Shown here: positions 17,395-28,845 of the stretch, in pieces
How the letters are laid out: each line of letters opens with the position of its first letter
Position numbering within the stretch: position 1 is the first letter of the stretch
Assembly: GCF_918378365.1 (NCBI RefSeq)
Contig: NZ_OU912926.1
Coordinates: 2,418,001-2,482,000, forward strand
Reading direction: 5' to 3'
DNA from: Candidatus Nitrotoga arctica
Lineage (GTDB): Bacteria; Pseudomonadota; Gammaproteobacteria; Burkholderiales; Gallionellaceae
Length of the DNA stretch: 64,000 bases
Made by a program: the position numbers and the translations under genes
Notes under the pieces: generated by a model
Told to the model about the DNA's origin: nothing
The model's database searches: none
Seen by the model: the letters and a program-made list of their open reading frames with translations, nothing else

Positions 17395-18306
17395 TTAATG
17401 CCGAGCTGACTCTATCTGTTCGCATATCCGTTTTGCACCCAGCAGAATGCGCGGCGTGGAGCGGCTGATCAGGTCCGGGTGAATAAAAACCATGCGACCT
17501 TGCCGGACCGCGATCAACGGTAACTCGCGCCATATTCTTTTCGTCTCTTCTTCCTGTTCATACGTGGCGGCGACAGCCAGCATCACCTGCGGATTTTCTT
17601 TTACCAATGCCTCATTTGAAATGGCAGGAGTCAACAGGGGCACAGCGGCAAATACGTTCTGTGCACCACACAAACGCAGCACATCACTGATGATATGTGC
17701 ATCATTTACCGTAAGCAGCGGCGCTGCGGCAATTTGAAAATAAGCGCGCACCTTAGTACGTCCGGCATATTGTCGGCGCAAGGTATCAAGCTGCTCCACG
17801 AAGGCGTGTGCAGCAGCTTCGGCTGCTGGCTCAGTGCCGGCGACGCGTCCCAGCAAGCGTAATACTTTGGGAATATCATCAAGACGGCGGGGTTCCAGTA
17901 CCAGCACTTTCAACTTCAACTTTTCAAATGTGGCGCGGTCACGCGATGACAGACCACTGCCCCATGCAAGCACCAGATCGGGTTTTAACGCGACCAAACG
18001 CTCCCAATCCAGACGAAATGCATCACCTACTTGCGGCAGTTGTTTGGCTTGTTGTGGATAGTCACTGTATGCCGTAACCGCCACTATATGACTGCTCATG
18101 CCTGCGGCATAAGCGAGTTCGGTAAGGTTGGGAGCTAACGAGATAATGCGCTGTGGCGGGGTGATAAACACTAATTGCGTGCCACTGACATCAGTTACAG
18201 GAAATGGCGTCGTGGCCTGCGAAGTTGCGCAAAACAGCAACAGGCAGAAAAAAATGGCATGCTTTACAATAATACAACTACTTTCACCCTCCCTTCTCGC
18301 ACCCAT
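17395..18306 (-). CDS. btuF: BtuF-like periplasmic helical-backbone metal/cobalamin-binding protein
   Basis: About 303 residues. A signal peptide (AIFFCLLLFCATSQA) precedes the mature start TTPFPVTDVSG. The family features are PQRIISLAPNLTELAYAAG, VAVTAYSDYPQQAKQLPQVGD, a long connecting helix (about 170-195) and the C-lobe with LRLCGAQNVFA. These match class III binding proteins such as BtuF for vitamin B12; heme or iron-chelate binding is possible. No btuC/btuD genes are adjacent. The start is uncertain: ATG 18306 is chosen, while a GTG at 18372 overlaps the stop of the DAHP synthase gene. A strong AGGGAGG lies downstream of 18306, close to the hydrophobic core. Confidence 0.8.
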   Translation of the reverse strand: MGARREGESSCIIVKHAIFFCLLLFCATSQATTPFPVTDVSGTQLVFITPPQRIISLAPNLTELAYAAGMSSHIVAVTAYSDYPQQAKQLPQVGDAFRLDWERLVALKPDLVLAWGSGLSSRDRATFEKLKLKVLVLEPRRLDDIPKVLRLLGRVAGTEPAAEAAAHAFVEQLDTLRRQYAGRTKVRAYFQIAAAPLLTVNDAHIISDVLRLCGAQNVFAAVPLLTPAISNEALVKENPQVMLAVAATYEQEEETKRIWRELPLIAVRQGRMVFIHPDLISRSTPRILLGAKRICEQIESARH

Positions 18307-18368
18307 CTCCAGCAAGCGGAAATAATAAAGCGAAGGGAGCGAACAAGACTGAAGTGGAAGACCTCCGT

Positions 18369-19484
18369 TCACTGCGCAAAACGTTGCGCCAATGCCACAC
18401 GCTTGAGATACGCGTCGCGCGCGATTTGTACATCCTCCAGGAAATGGGGCAATTCTTTCAGCAATAATGCCTGCGGCCCATCCACCAGAGCCTTTAATGG
18501 AACGGGATGGAAATCTACCAGCACCATATTGGCGCCAGCCATCACCCCTTGCGCGGTGATATGCATCAAATCGAGAATGCCATCGGGCGCAGCACTGCGC
18601 GTGCCAACTGAATGCGATGGGTCAATGCACACAGGCATCCGGGTCAGACGCTTGACCACCGGCACATGCGCAAAGTCCACCAAGTTGCGGTGCGGATCGC
18701 CCATGTTGGTCTTCATACCACGCAAGCCGAACACCACATTGCGATTGCCTTCAGACGCCAAATATTCGGCGGCGTTAAGTGATTCGTCCAGCGTGATACC
18801 AAAACCGCGTTTAAGCAGTACCGGGAATTCCTGCTGACGCCCAACGATTTTCAGCAGTTCGAAATTCTGTGTATTGCGTGTGCCTATCTGTAACATCACG
18901 CCAGTGGGATTGCCGGTCTGCTGCAATGCGGCACGGATTTCATTGAGATGCGACTCATGCGTAATTTCCATCGCAATCACTTTTATGCCGTATTTTCCCG
19001 CCAGGTCGAAAACAAAAGGCAAACAATTCTTGCCGTGCCCCTGGAAAGCATAGGGGCTAGTGCGCGGCTTGTACGCACCCATACGCGTACAAATCTGACC
19101 ATTATCGCGCAATGCTTTTAACATGATCTCGACATGTTCAGCGTTGTCCACCGCACAAAGTCCGGCAAATACATTGAGCGTGTCCTGACCAAAGCGCACA
19201 CCGTTATAGTCGAAATACGTTGGGCGCGAGTCGTCTTTATGCTGCCCCAGGATACGATACTCCTCCGACACGCGCACCACACGCTCGACACAGGGCAAGC
19301 TTTTCATATCCTTGATGTCTAGCGCCTTAGTATTGCCGATCAGGTAAATCTCGGTTAGTACCTGCTCCGCACCGCGTTCAACATGCACGCGCATGTCAAT
19401 ATTCGACAGCCCGGTGAGATACGCAATCAGTTGCTGGTAATCCGCACTTTGTTGGTTGGTATTGGAAGAAAGTATCAATATCAT
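18369..19484 (-). CDS. aroF: 3-deoxy-7-phosphoheptulonate (DAHP) synthase, class I-beta
   Basis: 371 residues. The first 80 or so form the small N-terminal regulatory (FL, ferredoxin-like) domain. The TIM barrel follows with MGAYKPRTSPYAFQGHG, IGTRNTQNF, PVLLKRGFG, GLRGMKTNM and CIDPSHSVGTRS, covering the phosphoenolpyruvate, erythrose-4-phosphate and metal sites. It makes DAHP, the first intermediate of aromatic amino-acid biosynthesis, in the cytoplasm. AGGAG precedes the ATG. The presence of the FL domain points to the type regulated by aromatic amino acids, or of Thermotoga type, rather than the E. coli AroG type. Confidence 0.92.
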   Translation of the reverse strand: MILILSSNTNQQSADYQQLIAYLTGLSNIDMRVHVERGAEQVLTEIYLIGNTKALDIKDMKSLPCVERVVRVSEEYRILGQHKDDSRPTYFDYNGVRFGQDTLNVFAGLCAVDNAEHVEIMLKALRDNGQICTRMGAYKPRTSPYAFQGHGKNCLPFVFDLAGKYGIKVIAMEITHESHLNEIRAALQQTGNPTGVMLQIGTRNTQNFELLKIVGRQQEFPVLLKRGFGITLDESLNAAEYLASEGNRNVVFGLRGMKTNMGDPHRNLVDFAHVPVVKRLTRMPVCIDPSHSVGTRSAAPDGILDLMHITAQGVMAGANMVLVDFHPVPLKALVDGPQALLLKELPHFLEDVQIARDAYLKRVALAQRFAQ

Positions 19485-19654
19485 GGTGAAGCTCCTGTTA
19501 TTTGCAAACCAAACATTTTCCAGAAATAACGGCCCATCGCTGCGACTACCGTGCCATTGAGCCTCAAGTAAGCCGTTCTTGCCAAACTACTGCCAGCGGT
19601 CCGATGACATAACCCTGACTGACTATACGCAACGATTGCTCTTGTGGTTTGGTG

Positions 19655-21222
<1,568 letters not shown>

Positions 21223-21309
21223 TTACCTCAGAAGTCCACCATCATTGCAGCACGAAACAACCGGGCGGCACCAAACTTCGCGTTTATTCAATGAGGCATC
21301 ATCAAAATG

Positions 21310-21768
21310 CTAATGGGTATGATGCTCGTGCTCATTGCGGCTTGGGCTGGATGATTTAACTTCGACGTTCACATTAATCTTCTCTTTGCGCTTATCGGCG
21401 AATTCCACGGTAATGGTGAGTGGCACATTGTCACCCGCTTTAAGCGAATGCTTGAGGTTAAGCAGCATCACATGATTACCACTCGCTCCCAACTTAACCA
21501 TCTTTCCTGCAGGTAGCTGCAGGAATTCAATGGCACGCATTTTCATCACGCCGTTATCATGCGTCATGCTATGAATCTCGACTGCGCCCGCAACCGGGCT
21601 GACAATCGCCACCAGCCTTGCTTCTTTCTTGCTGGTGATGGAAAACCGTACTGTGGCGCTTTCTTGTCCTGGGGCCGTGGCGCGCGCCGAGGCATCGCTC
21701 ACTACCACATTTACTGCCCATGCTTGTACCGCACAAAACAGCATGACGATTGCAATTGCGTAACGCAT
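21310..21768 (-). CDS. PCuAC-type periplasmic copper chaperone
   Basis: 152 residues with a clean signal peptide (MRYAIAIVMLFCAVQAWA). The PCuAC domain (DUF461) follows. Its copper ligands are visible as EIHSMTHDNGVMKMR and, 20-odd residues later, GNHVMLL, giving the H-M-x10-M-x21-H-x-M pattern. It delivers Cu(I) to the CuA site of cytochrome c oxidase in the periplasm. The C-terminus is His-rich (NEHEHHTH) and may add metal sites. No Sco or oxidase genes are adjacent. Confidence 0.9.
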   Translation of the reverse strand: MRYAIAIVMLFCAVQAWAVNVVVSDASARATAPGQESATVRFSITSKKEARLVAIVSPVAGAVEIHSMTHDNGVMKMRAIEFLQLPAGKMVKLGASGNHVMLLNLKHSLKAGDNVPLTITVEFADKRKEKINVNVEVKSSSPSRNEHEHHTH

Positions 21769-21977
21769 TCGAGTCCCCTCTATTTATAAAATGTACAGTA
21801 AGATACAGGAATTGCACGGCAATAGGCAATCATGCCTCCCGCCTGAAATAGAAACCCAGAAAACGCGTATCTACATAAAATTAGAGAAATATAAGCATTT
21901 TTCCGTCAGCAATTTGGCTAAAATGTTAACCGTAAGCATTGAGTACTCAACAATAATATACAGCACCAATTCGAGGA

Positions 21978-22868
21978 ATGAACATGTCGACCAACAGCAC
22001 ATATATAGTTCCCTGCAACCAAAATATTGATCTAAGACAGGCTGTCAAAAATATTGATGCGCTGCCCGCCATGCCGGTCATTGCGCAAAAACTGTTGGCG
22101 CTACAGATAAATGCCGACGAAAACGAACGGCAAATGTTAATGCTGATCGAGCAAGACCCGCAAATCTCAGCAAAAATTATCGGGCTATCCAATTCAGCAA
22201 TGCTTGGCTCCACACGAAAAACAACGTCAGTAAAAGAGGCTGCGATATTGCTGGGCATGAACCGTGTCAAATCGATTGCAACTGGCATCGCCATCATGTC
22301 CTTGTCGGCCAAAGTATCCACGGGTAAATTTAAGGCACAGGATCTTTGGTTGCATAGCTTTGGCATTGCGTTTGCCATGCTCGGCATCGCCCGTGCCATG
22401 CCTGCAAAGATCCGCCCTAAGGATGATCAAGTTTTTTTGGCTGGCATACTGCACGACATAGGCTATCTTGCGCTCGCTTTCCTGGATCCAAAACGGAGCG
22501 ATGACCTGCATGCCCTCTTGTCAGCAGAATCCGATCGTGCTGTGCTGAGTATAGAACGGGAAATGCTGGAAATATGCCACGACGAATTAGGTGCAGAGCT
22601 AGCGCGCCACTGGAATTTGCCGGATGAAATTATTGCCGTGCTGCGCTACCACCATACACCGGATGTAGTCGAAGCGGCAGCGGGACAACCAATAGTACAC
22701 ATGATTAGCTTGGCAGAAAAATTGCTGGCTTCCTTTGGCATTAATGAGCACGTCGATGCCAACATCAGCGACGAGGATTGGGAAGTTTTGGGCATCGATC
22801 CAAGTAAGGCAGAAGAAATCAGTGTACAAGTAGCTGAACAAGCGGAGCAAGCTGCAGCAGTATATTGA
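21978..22868 (+). CDS. HDOD domain signalling protein
   Basis: 296 residues, almost all one HDOD domain: the opening IDALPAMPVIAQKLL, then LIEQDPQISAKIIGLSNSAM, then ILLGMNRVKSIATGIAI. It retains an HD-like pair (AGILHDIGYLAL) and RYHHTP, unlike many HDOD proteins that lose both. HDOD proteins are non-catalytic scaffolds linked to c-di-GMP and two-component control. There is no partner next door; it stands alone between PCuAC (divergent) and dacC. The C-terminus ends in an Ala/Glu-rich helix. Confidence 0.88.
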   Translation: MNMSTNSTYIVPCNQNIDLRQAVKNIDALPAMPVIAQKLLALQINADENERQMLMLIEQDPQISAKIIGLSNSAMLGSTRKTTSVKEAAILLGMNRVKSIATGIAIMSLSAKVSTGKFKAQDLWLHSFGIAFAMLGIARAMPAKIRPKDDQVFLAGILHDIGYLALAFLDPKRSDDLHALLSAESDRAVLSIEREMLEICHDELGAELARHWNLPDEIIAVLRYHHTPDVVEAAAGQPIVHMISLAEKLLASFGINEHVDANISDEDWEVLGIDPSKAEEISVQVAEQAEQAAAVY

Positions 22869-22974
22869 TTAAGAGACTCGATTTTCGGGCTCATCTAACC
22901 AGCCTAATCAAACTCACCCATATCCCAACCAATCCCACAAGTCTATAATTGCGGTTTTGATTACTGGTCTCAAT

Positions 22975-24114
22975 ATGAAGTTTACGCTGTCGTTTCTTAT
23001 CGCTCTATTACTTCCATTATTTGCCCAGGCGCAGCTAGCCAGCTTACCGCCCGCTCCGGTACTGGCAGCCAAATCCTATCTGCTATACGACTTTACCAGT
23101 AATCAGATTCTGGTCGACCAGAACGGCAATGAACGCACCGAGCCAGCATCCATTACCAAACTAATGACGGCCTACCTGACCTTCAACTCCCTCAGGTTGA
23201 ACAAATTATCGCTGAACCAGACAGTAATCCCTTCGGAAGAAGCACTGCGCGCCCAAGGCGTTGAATCACGCATGTTTCTAGACAAAAATAAACCTGTGAC
23301 GATTGCAGAATTACTGCGTGGCCTCATCGTACAGTCTGGTAACGATGCCGCGCGTGTGTTGGCAATCACCTTAGCTGGCAGCGAGGAAAGCTTCGCCAAA
23401 CTCATGAACCAGGAAGCGCAACGACTGAGCATGAACAACACGCATTACATCAATGCCACCGGATTGCCACATCCACAGCACTATTCCAGTGCATATGATA
23501 CAGCGCTACTCGCCGCTGCCATAGTGCGCGACTTTCCAGAGCACTATCCGATCTATAGCTTGCGTGAATATCAGTACAATCATATCAATCAAGCCAACCG
23601 CAACCGCTTATTGTGGATGGATCCCTATGTGGATGGAATGAAAACGGGACATACAGAAAGTGCAGGATTCTGTTTAGTGGCTTCGGCGAAGCGCGACCAG
23701 CGGCGGTTAATATCCGTAGTGCTGGGCGCAGCATCTGACAATTTACGAGCTATGGAAAGCCAGAAACTACTAAATTACGGCTTCCAAAATTTTGAATCAG
23801 TGCGCCTATATCAGAAGAACGAACCGGTAGCCAGCTTACGTCTATGGAAAGGTACCGAGAGCAAGGCCAAAGTGGGATTCCGCAGCGATCTATTCCTGTC
23901 CATCCCAACGGGACAACTTGCACAATTGAAGGCAACCATGGAAACACAGCAGCCTCTTGTTGCACCGATTGCTGGTGGGCAAAAAATCGGTATGATAAAA
24001 ATTACCTTGGGTGGCAAACCCTATGCCGAATACAAGCTGGTGGCGCTGGAGCCTGTGCCACTGGCCAATGTATTTTCGCGCGGTTGGGATAGTATCCGCT
24101 TACTTTTCAAATAA
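22975..24114 (+). CDS. dacC: D-alanyl-D-alanine carboxypeptidase (penicillin-binding protein 5/6 type)
   Basis: About 379 residues. The signal peptide MKFTLSFLIALLLPLFAQA begins at ATG 22975; a further in-frame ATG at 22957 adds six residues. The active-site motifs are in order: SxxK (ASITKLM), SGN (VQSGNDAA), KTG (DGMKTGHTESAG). A beta-rich C-terminal domain ends in an amphipathic helix (FSRGWDSIRLLFK) that would tether it to the inner membrane. It trims the terminal D-Ala from peptidoglycan stem peptides. It leads the conserved dacC-dat-DUF493-lipB-lipA row. Confidence 0.93.
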   Translation: MKFTLSFLIALLLPLFAQAQLASLPPAPVLAAKSYLLYDFTSNQILVDQNGNERTEPASITKLMTAYLTFNSLRLNKLSLNQTVIPSEEALRAQGVESRMFLDKNKPVTIAELLRGLIVQSGNDAARVLAITLAGSEESFAKLMNQEAQRLSMNNTHYINATGLPHPQHYSSAYDTALLAAAIVRDFPEHYPIYSLREYQYNHINQANRNRLLWMDPYVDGMKTGHTESAGFCLVASAKRDQRRLISVVLGAASDNLRAMESQKLLNYGFQNFESVRLYQKNEPVASLRLWKGTESKAKVGFRSDLFLSIPTGQLAQLKATMETQQPLVAPIAGGQKIGMIKITLGGKPYAEYKLVALEPVPLANVFSRGWDSIRLLFK

Positions 24115-24140
24115 AGGCTTCTTCTTTAGGAAATCATACA

Positions 24141-24998
24141 ATGACAGTCTATTTGAACGGGCAATTCATGCCCATTGAAGAAGCCCGCATTCCTGTGCTG
24201 GACCGTGGCTTCATTTTCGGAGATGGCGTATATGAAGTTATCCCGGTGTATTCACGCTTTGCTTTCCGTCTGGCAGAACATCTCAAGCGGCTGCAATTCA
24301 GCTTGGACGGCATACGCCTGACAAACCCGCACAGTGACCAGGAATGGACTAAGCTCATCACGGATCTGATCGAGCGCAATACAGCAGAAGATCAATATTT
24401 ATATCTGCATATCACGCGCGGAGTAGCCAAACGCGACCATGCTTTCCCTAACCCTTCGGTCCAACCGACCATATTTGTGATGAGCAACCCACTTCTCACT
24501 CCACCCCCCGCGTTACTTATTAGCGGCGTGGGAGCAGTAAGTGCGCCGGATAACCGCTGGCTGCGTTGCGACATCAAGGCTATTTCACTTTTACCTAATG
24601 TGCTGCTACGGCAAATGGCGATAGACGCTGGCTGTGCCGAAACTATTTTGATACGTGATGATGATTTCATGACCGAAGGCGCAGCCAGCAACATTTTCTT
24701 AGTAAAAAATGGCATCCTGCTCGCCCCGCCTAAAGATAATCTTATGCTGCCTGGAATCACCTACGACGTCTTGCTGGAAATCGCCGCCGCCCACAACATA
24801 CCTCATGAAGTTCGCAAGATTGCCAAGGACGAATTATTCAATGCCGACGAGCTATTACTCACCTCCTCCACCAAGGAAGTACTGGCCATCACTACATTGG
24901 ATAATAAACCGGTAGGCGATGGCAAACCCGGAGTGATGTTCGCCAAACTACATAAACATTATCAGGACTACAAACGCGACGTGATGCGAAACACATAA
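24141..24998 (+). CDS. dat: D-amino acid aminotransferase
   Basis: 285 residues of the fold-type IV PLP aminotransferases. It opens MTVYLNGQFMPIEEARIPVLDRGFIFGDGVYEV without its own signal. RCDIKAISLLPNVL carries the Schiff-base Lys, EGAASNIFLV follows, and STKEVLAIT is the phosphate-binding end. It interconverts D-alanine and D-glutamate with their keto acids for cell-wall synthesis, which fits the neighbouring carboxypeptidase. Branched-chain aminotransferase or 4-amino-4-deoxychorismate lyase are related alternatives, but the LDRGFIFGDG/RCDIK pattern favours D-amino acid use. Confidence 0.88.
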   Translation: MTVYLNGQFMPIEEARIPVLDRGFIFGDGVYEVIPVYSRFAFRLAEHLKRLQFSLDGIRLTNPHSDQEWTKLITDLIERNTAEDQYLYLHITRGVAKRDHAFPNPSVQPTIFVMSNPLLTPPPALLISGVGAVSAPDNRWLRCDIKAISLLPNVLLRQMAIDAGCAETILIRDDDFMTEGAASNIFLVKNGILLAPPKDNLMLPGITYDVLLEIAAAHNIPHEVRKIAKDELFNADELLLTSSTKEVLAITTLDNKPVGDGKPGVMFAKLHKHYQDYKRDVMRNT

Positions 24999-25122
24999 GC
25001 AAGCCCGACATTCCGTGCAATCAGCTAACAACTTGGACAGAAATCGGCGGTTAATAATTTTGATCGAACCACAATCCCCTGCCTGCGTGGGGTTAGAAAA
25101 TCCTAAACTTACCAAGTAATCC

Positions 25123-25389
25123 ATGGCACTTACTGACAGTCTTATCGAATACCCATGCGACTTTCCAATCAAGGTGTTAGGACTGGCGCATCAGGGTTTC
25201 GCTCAAACAGTAGCGGAAGTGGTTATGCGTTACGATCACAACTTTAACGCCGCCACCATGGAAATGCGTCCCAGTAGCGGCGCACGCTACATCGGTCTGA
25301 CCTGCACCGTGCGTGCCACTTCACGCGAACAACTCGATGCACTGTATCAAGAATTGTGCGACCACCCACAAGTAGTGATGGTACTTTAG
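25123..25389 (+). CDS. DUF493 (YbeD-like) protein
   Basis: 88 residues of the YbeD/DUF493 family: FPIKVLGLAHQGFAQTVAEVV, then YIGLTCTVRATSREQLDALYQEL and the hydrophobic end HPQVVMVL. It has an ACT-like alpha-beta fold with no known reaction. The gene is conserved beside lipB in proteobacteria, suggesting a regulatory link to lipoate metabolism. It ends 4 bp before lipB. Confidence 0.9.
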   Translation: MALTDSLIEYPCDFPIKVLGLAHQGFAQTVAEVVMRYDHNFNAATMEMRPSSGARYIGLTCTVRATSREQLDALYQELCDHPQVVMVL

Positions 25390-25393
25390 AAAG

Positions 25394-26026
25394 ATGGTAC
25401 CGCTGATTAAACATCTAGGTCTGGTCGAATACCAGCAAACCTGGCAAGCAATGAAACAGTTTACCGCTGCGCGTAACGCCGACACGCGAGACGAAATCTG
25501 GCTACTACATCATTTTCCAGTCTATACCCAAGGCTTGGCAGGAAAACCAGAACATCTTCTGCATGCAAGCGACATACCGGTGGTCAAAATCGACCGCGGC
25601 GGCCAGATTACCTACCACGGCCCCGGCCAGATCATCGCCTACCTTATGCTGGATTTACGCCACTGGAAACTTAACGTGCGCGGGCTGGTACGGCTAATGG
25701 AACAGGCTGTGATAGATTTACTTGTACCATTCGGCGTAATAGCACAGGGGCGGGAGGAAGCACCAGGCGTGTATGTAGATAACGCAAAAATTGCCGCACT
25801 CGGATTAAAAATTCGCAATGGATGCTGCTATCACGGATTGGCGTTCAACGTAGACATGGATCTTGCCCCATTCGCTTACATTAACCCATGTGGCTTTGCC
25901 GGATTGCGTGTTATCCAAGCGAAAGACTTGGGTATCTGTGCTCCGCGATCCGAACTGGAACTGCAACTTGCGCAGAATTTGATCAAATTATTGCAGCAAC
26001 ATAAATCAGAGAAATCCGCCCAATAA
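25394..26026 (+). CDS. lipB: octanoyl-[acyl carrier protein]:protein N-octanoyltransferase
   Basis: 210 residues with the LipB signatures: DRGGQITYHGPGQIIAYLMLDL near residue 70, KIAALGLKI with the catalytic Lys, and FAYINPCGFAG with the catalytic Cys. It transfers octanoate from ACP to the lipoyl domains of dehydrogenases and the glycine-cleavage H protein. The start at 25394 is 4 bp after the DUF493 stop. The substrate for LipA, encoded 130 bp downstream, is made here. Confidence 0.95.
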   Translation: MVPLIKHLGLVEYQQTWQAMKQFTAARNADTRDEIWLLHHFPVYTQGLAGKPEHLLHASDIPVVKIDRGGQITYHGPGQIIAYLMLDLRHWKLNVRGLVRLMEQAVIDLLVPFGVIAQGREEAPGVYVDNAKIAALGLKIRNGCCYHGLAFNVDMDLAPFAYINPCGFAGLRVIQAKDLGICAPRSELELQLAQNLIKLLQQHKSEKSAQ

Positions 26027-26156
26027 TGCATATTTAAAGAAGCAAGCTCCTGCGAATTATTAAGATTTCACACAAGACTCGCTCCTACAACAAAATAAAC
26101 AACAGCTTATGTAAGAGCACGCATTGCATGCAAACTAGCTAAAAGGAAAAACCATT

Positions 26157-27095
26157 ATGACTATTACAGAAAAGCAAACTGGCGCAGCTAAAACAACACG
26201 TAATCCAATCAAAATAGTTCAGTTAGAGCAACGACTACGCAAACCAGAATGGATACGCGTTAAATCCGGCAGCGCGCAAGGTTATCACGACGTCAAGCGC
26301 CTGCTACGCGAACACAAATTACATACTGTGTGCGAAGAAGCATCTTGCCCCAACATTGGCGAATGTTTCAGCAAGGGTACGGCCACTTTCATGATTCTAG
26401 GCGACCTCTGCACACGACGGTGCCCCTTCTGCGACGTAGGACACGGCAAACCGCTGGCGCCAGATACTAACGAACCAGCACATCTGGCGCAATCCATTGC
26501 GATACTCAAGCTTAAGTATGTGGTTATCACCAGCGTGGATCGCGACGATCTGCGAGATGGCGGCGCCCAGCATTTCGTCGATTGTCTGACCGCCATTCGC
26601 GCTACTTCACCACATACCAAACTGGAAACACTGGTACCGGATTTTCGTGGCCGCCTGGAAACTGCATTGGACATCCTGGCGAATAGCCTGCCTGACGTAC
26701 TTAACCACAATATGGAAACCGTGCCGCGCCTCTACAAACTGGCACGTCCCGGCGCAGACTACACTCATTCGCTCAAATTATTAAAAGATTTCAAAATACG
26801 CTTTCCACAGGTGATAACAAAATCCGGCCTGATGCTGGGACTGGGCGAAACTGACGAGGAGGTGCAACAAGTAATGAGAGATATGCGCGCGCACGATGTA
26901 CAAATGCTCACGTTGGGACAATATTTACAACCCTCCGACAGTCACCTGCCAGTGTTACGATATGTCCACCCGGACACCTTCAAAATGTTCGAGCAGTCCG
27001 CGCTGGAAATGGGATTCTCACATGCAGCCTGCGGGCCGATGGTACGCAGCAGCTACCATGCTGATGAACAGGCACATCAAGCTGGCGCTATATAA
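26157..27095 (+). CDS. lipA: lipoyl synthase
   Basis: 312 residues. The auxiliary [4Fe-4S] cluster motif [12 protein letters not shown] is near residue 60. The radical-SAM motif [11 protein letters not shown] follows, and the C-terminal RSSYHA carries the conserved Ser ligand. [14 protein letters not shown] and [12 protein letters not shown] are typical. It inserts two sulfurs into protein-bound octanoyl chains to form lipoate. AAGGAAA precedes the ATG. It is the last gene of the row. Confidence 0.96.
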   Translation: MTITEKQTGAAKTTRNPIKIVQLEQRLRKPEWIRVKSGSAQGYHDVKRLLREHKLHTVCEEASCPNIGECFSKGTATFMILGDLCTRRCPFCDVGHGKPLAPDTNEPAHLAQSIAILKLKYVVITSVDRDDLRDGGAQHFVDCLTAIRATSPHTKLETLVPDFRGRLETALDILANSLPDVLNHNMETVPRLYKLARPGADYTHSLKLLKDFKIRFPQVITKSGLMLGLGETDEEVQQVMRDMRAHDVQMLTLGQYLQPSDSHLPVLRYVHPDTFKMFEQSALEMGFSHAACGPMVRSSYHADEQAHQAGAI

Positions 27096-27448
27096 TATTC
27101 GAGAAAAAATACAGATGCCTTTCTGTTACAAGAGACAATGCCAATACCCCAGTTTTATAAATTGATAGGTAAAGCGATTATCCACAACACTACTTTCACA
27201 AGTTACTCACATGTAATAAATAGATGCTCTCAAGAAATGCCCTTTATTTCACTATGCGGAAGCATCAGTGAACATTGGTAATAAAAATATCGCTGTAAAA
27301 TATAAAGTGGACACGCAAAAATCAAGCTAAACGTGAAAGTGCGTGGTTGCAAATAGAGGTCGACTTGGAGTACGGAAGCGGTCGCCGATGTGCCAGCAAA
27401 AAGCAGAAATGTCGGTGCCGAAATAATCAAAAACATATGCAATGCATG
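27096..27448. other. intergenic region downstream of lipA
   Basis: About 350 bp with stops in all frames. I see no gene, tRNA or repeat family member. It lies between the convergent ends of lipA and the His-rich protein gene. Confidence 0.5.
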
Positions 27449-27484
27449 AACTACAAGGCCAGCATTAATGCTGGCCTTGTAGTT
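27449..27484. repeat. perfect 36-bp palindrome, core shared with 28846-28891
   Basis: Arms of 18 bp without a loop; the centre lies between 27466 and 27467. The 13-base arm core ACAAGGCCAGCAT recurs in a second palindrome 1.4 kb away. On the + strand it is followed by TAATTTTTA, so it could terminate lipA-side transcription. On the minus strand, where the nearer gene ends, there is no T-run. Confidence 0.85.
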
Positions 27485-27524
27485 TAATTTTTACTTAAAC
27501 ATCATGGTGCCATATTATCAAGTG

Positions 27525-27983
27525 TTACCTGCCTTGATAATAATTTCTTCCAGAACTAGTAGGGTATACATTAAAGCAAGATCCTGATGCATTATTCGTC
27601 CCTGCCATACAGTAAAACTGATTGGATTCAACTTTTGGCTTTGCTTCATTACGGGCTACACGGTATGGATTGGGTTGACCATGCATTGCTCTTACCCCAT
27701 TTTCACTCTCACCTACACTTGGAAAGTCCTGAGCCATGTTATAGGGAAGACGAACTCCCTTATCATCAACCTTTATATTTTGTGTCTGACCATCTATCGT
27801 TGCTTTCTTGAAATATGCATCCGACGCAGCATGAGCATGCCCATCATCAGTAGTGGGAGAAGCATGTGCATCAGCAGCTCCATGCGCATCAGCAGCTCCA
27901 TGCCCATTAGTAGCTGCATGCGCTACTGACAAGCCAAATGCAAAACAGGAAACGATAGCTAGATTCATAACAGTTTTTCTCAT
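27525..27983 (-). CDS. secreted His-rich small protein, unknown function
   Basis: About 152 residues. ATG 27983 is preceded by AAGGAG at a good distance and begins a signal peptide (MRKTVMNLAIVSCFAFGLSVAHA). The mature N-terminus is a low-complexity His/Ala/Asp stretch with HGAADAHGAADAHA repeats and more His, which could bind metal ions. The rest (about 70-152) is polar, with two Cys (QFYCMAGTNNASGSCFNVY) that could form a disulfide in the periplasm. I recognise no family. It stands alone between two palindromes. Confidence 0.7.
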   Translation of the reverse strand: MRKTVMNLAIVSCFAFGLSVAHAATNGHGAADAHGAADAHASPTTDDGHAHAASDAYFKKATIDGQTQNIKVDDKGVRLPYNMAQDFPSVGESENGVRAMHGQPNPYRVARNEAKPKVESNQFYCMAGTNNASGSCFNVYPTSSGRNYYQGR

Positions 27984-28004
27984 TATAAGCTCCTTAATTA
28001 TCAA

Positions 28005-28845
28005 ATCTTACGAGGATAGTTGAGTGGGGGTGAAATGTGCCTCACTCCTACAAGCTTTATTGCTACTGCATTAAGTGTGCAAATAATCATCATGGAAGTA
28101 AACCAATATACAAGCTCACCATAGTATCAAACAGTATTTATTGAACTAAACCTAGTTCAATATCCACATAACTCATTGATACTAAAATTAAGATTAACCT
28201 TCTACAGAAAAAAACATACGTATAAAGTATTCTCCTGATAAATCCCTATTCCATTTTTATTAAATGCATAACATATTGTTTTAATTAAAACACTACACCC
28301 ATTTAATCAAATTACATAGACCCCATGGATATAAGTACATTTAGTAGCTAATAAACGATATTACAGTCTCTCCGTCTACAGTAACTTCTAAATACGTAAC
28401 TTCTACATACGTCTTTTCACACCACAACGATCAACTTCATGGAGTTTTCGACAAGTATCTTTAATTTTTAATTAAGACCACCAATCGTCAACTTTAGTAC
28501 CGCTCAGTTTCACGCGCCCACCTTTACATATACACGAGTGAGAGCCGCATAATAGGACGACGGCTATAAAAAGTAAATAAGCAAATCGTTTAAGTCACAC
28601 GAATACCGCTAGCATATGAAAATGAATGAGTAAATTCCTATTCGATAGACTCAAGAGAACGTGGGTACCACGGCAGTAATGAACAACTAAAAACTATATT
28701 TCAAGAATATTAATGGAAACTGGAAATAAAATTATCTATATGTGCACTGCAAAATTCGCATCGCCAATATTCTTAAATCCAAGCAAAGAAACACACCATT
28801 ATCAAGAAACAGTAAATGCTACGCTTAATCACGTAACAGCCTTTC
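28005..28845. other. AT-rich intergenic region
   Basis: About 840 bp, markedly AT-rich, with no convincing frame. A 15-bp near-repeat (taacttctaaatacg / taacttctacatacg) occurs near 28382-28411. It must contain the promoter of the His-rich protein gene. Nothing else is supported. Confidence 0.5.

Noticed and set aside
17150..17533. 127-codon minus frame overlapping the end of btuF
   Set aside because: The first half is in another frame of btuF; the last 80 codons are open but match nothing and have no ribosome-binding site.
28382..28411. Two tandem 15-bp near-repeats considered as the start of a CRISPR array
   Set aside because: Only two imperfect copies without spacers; no cas genes in the window.
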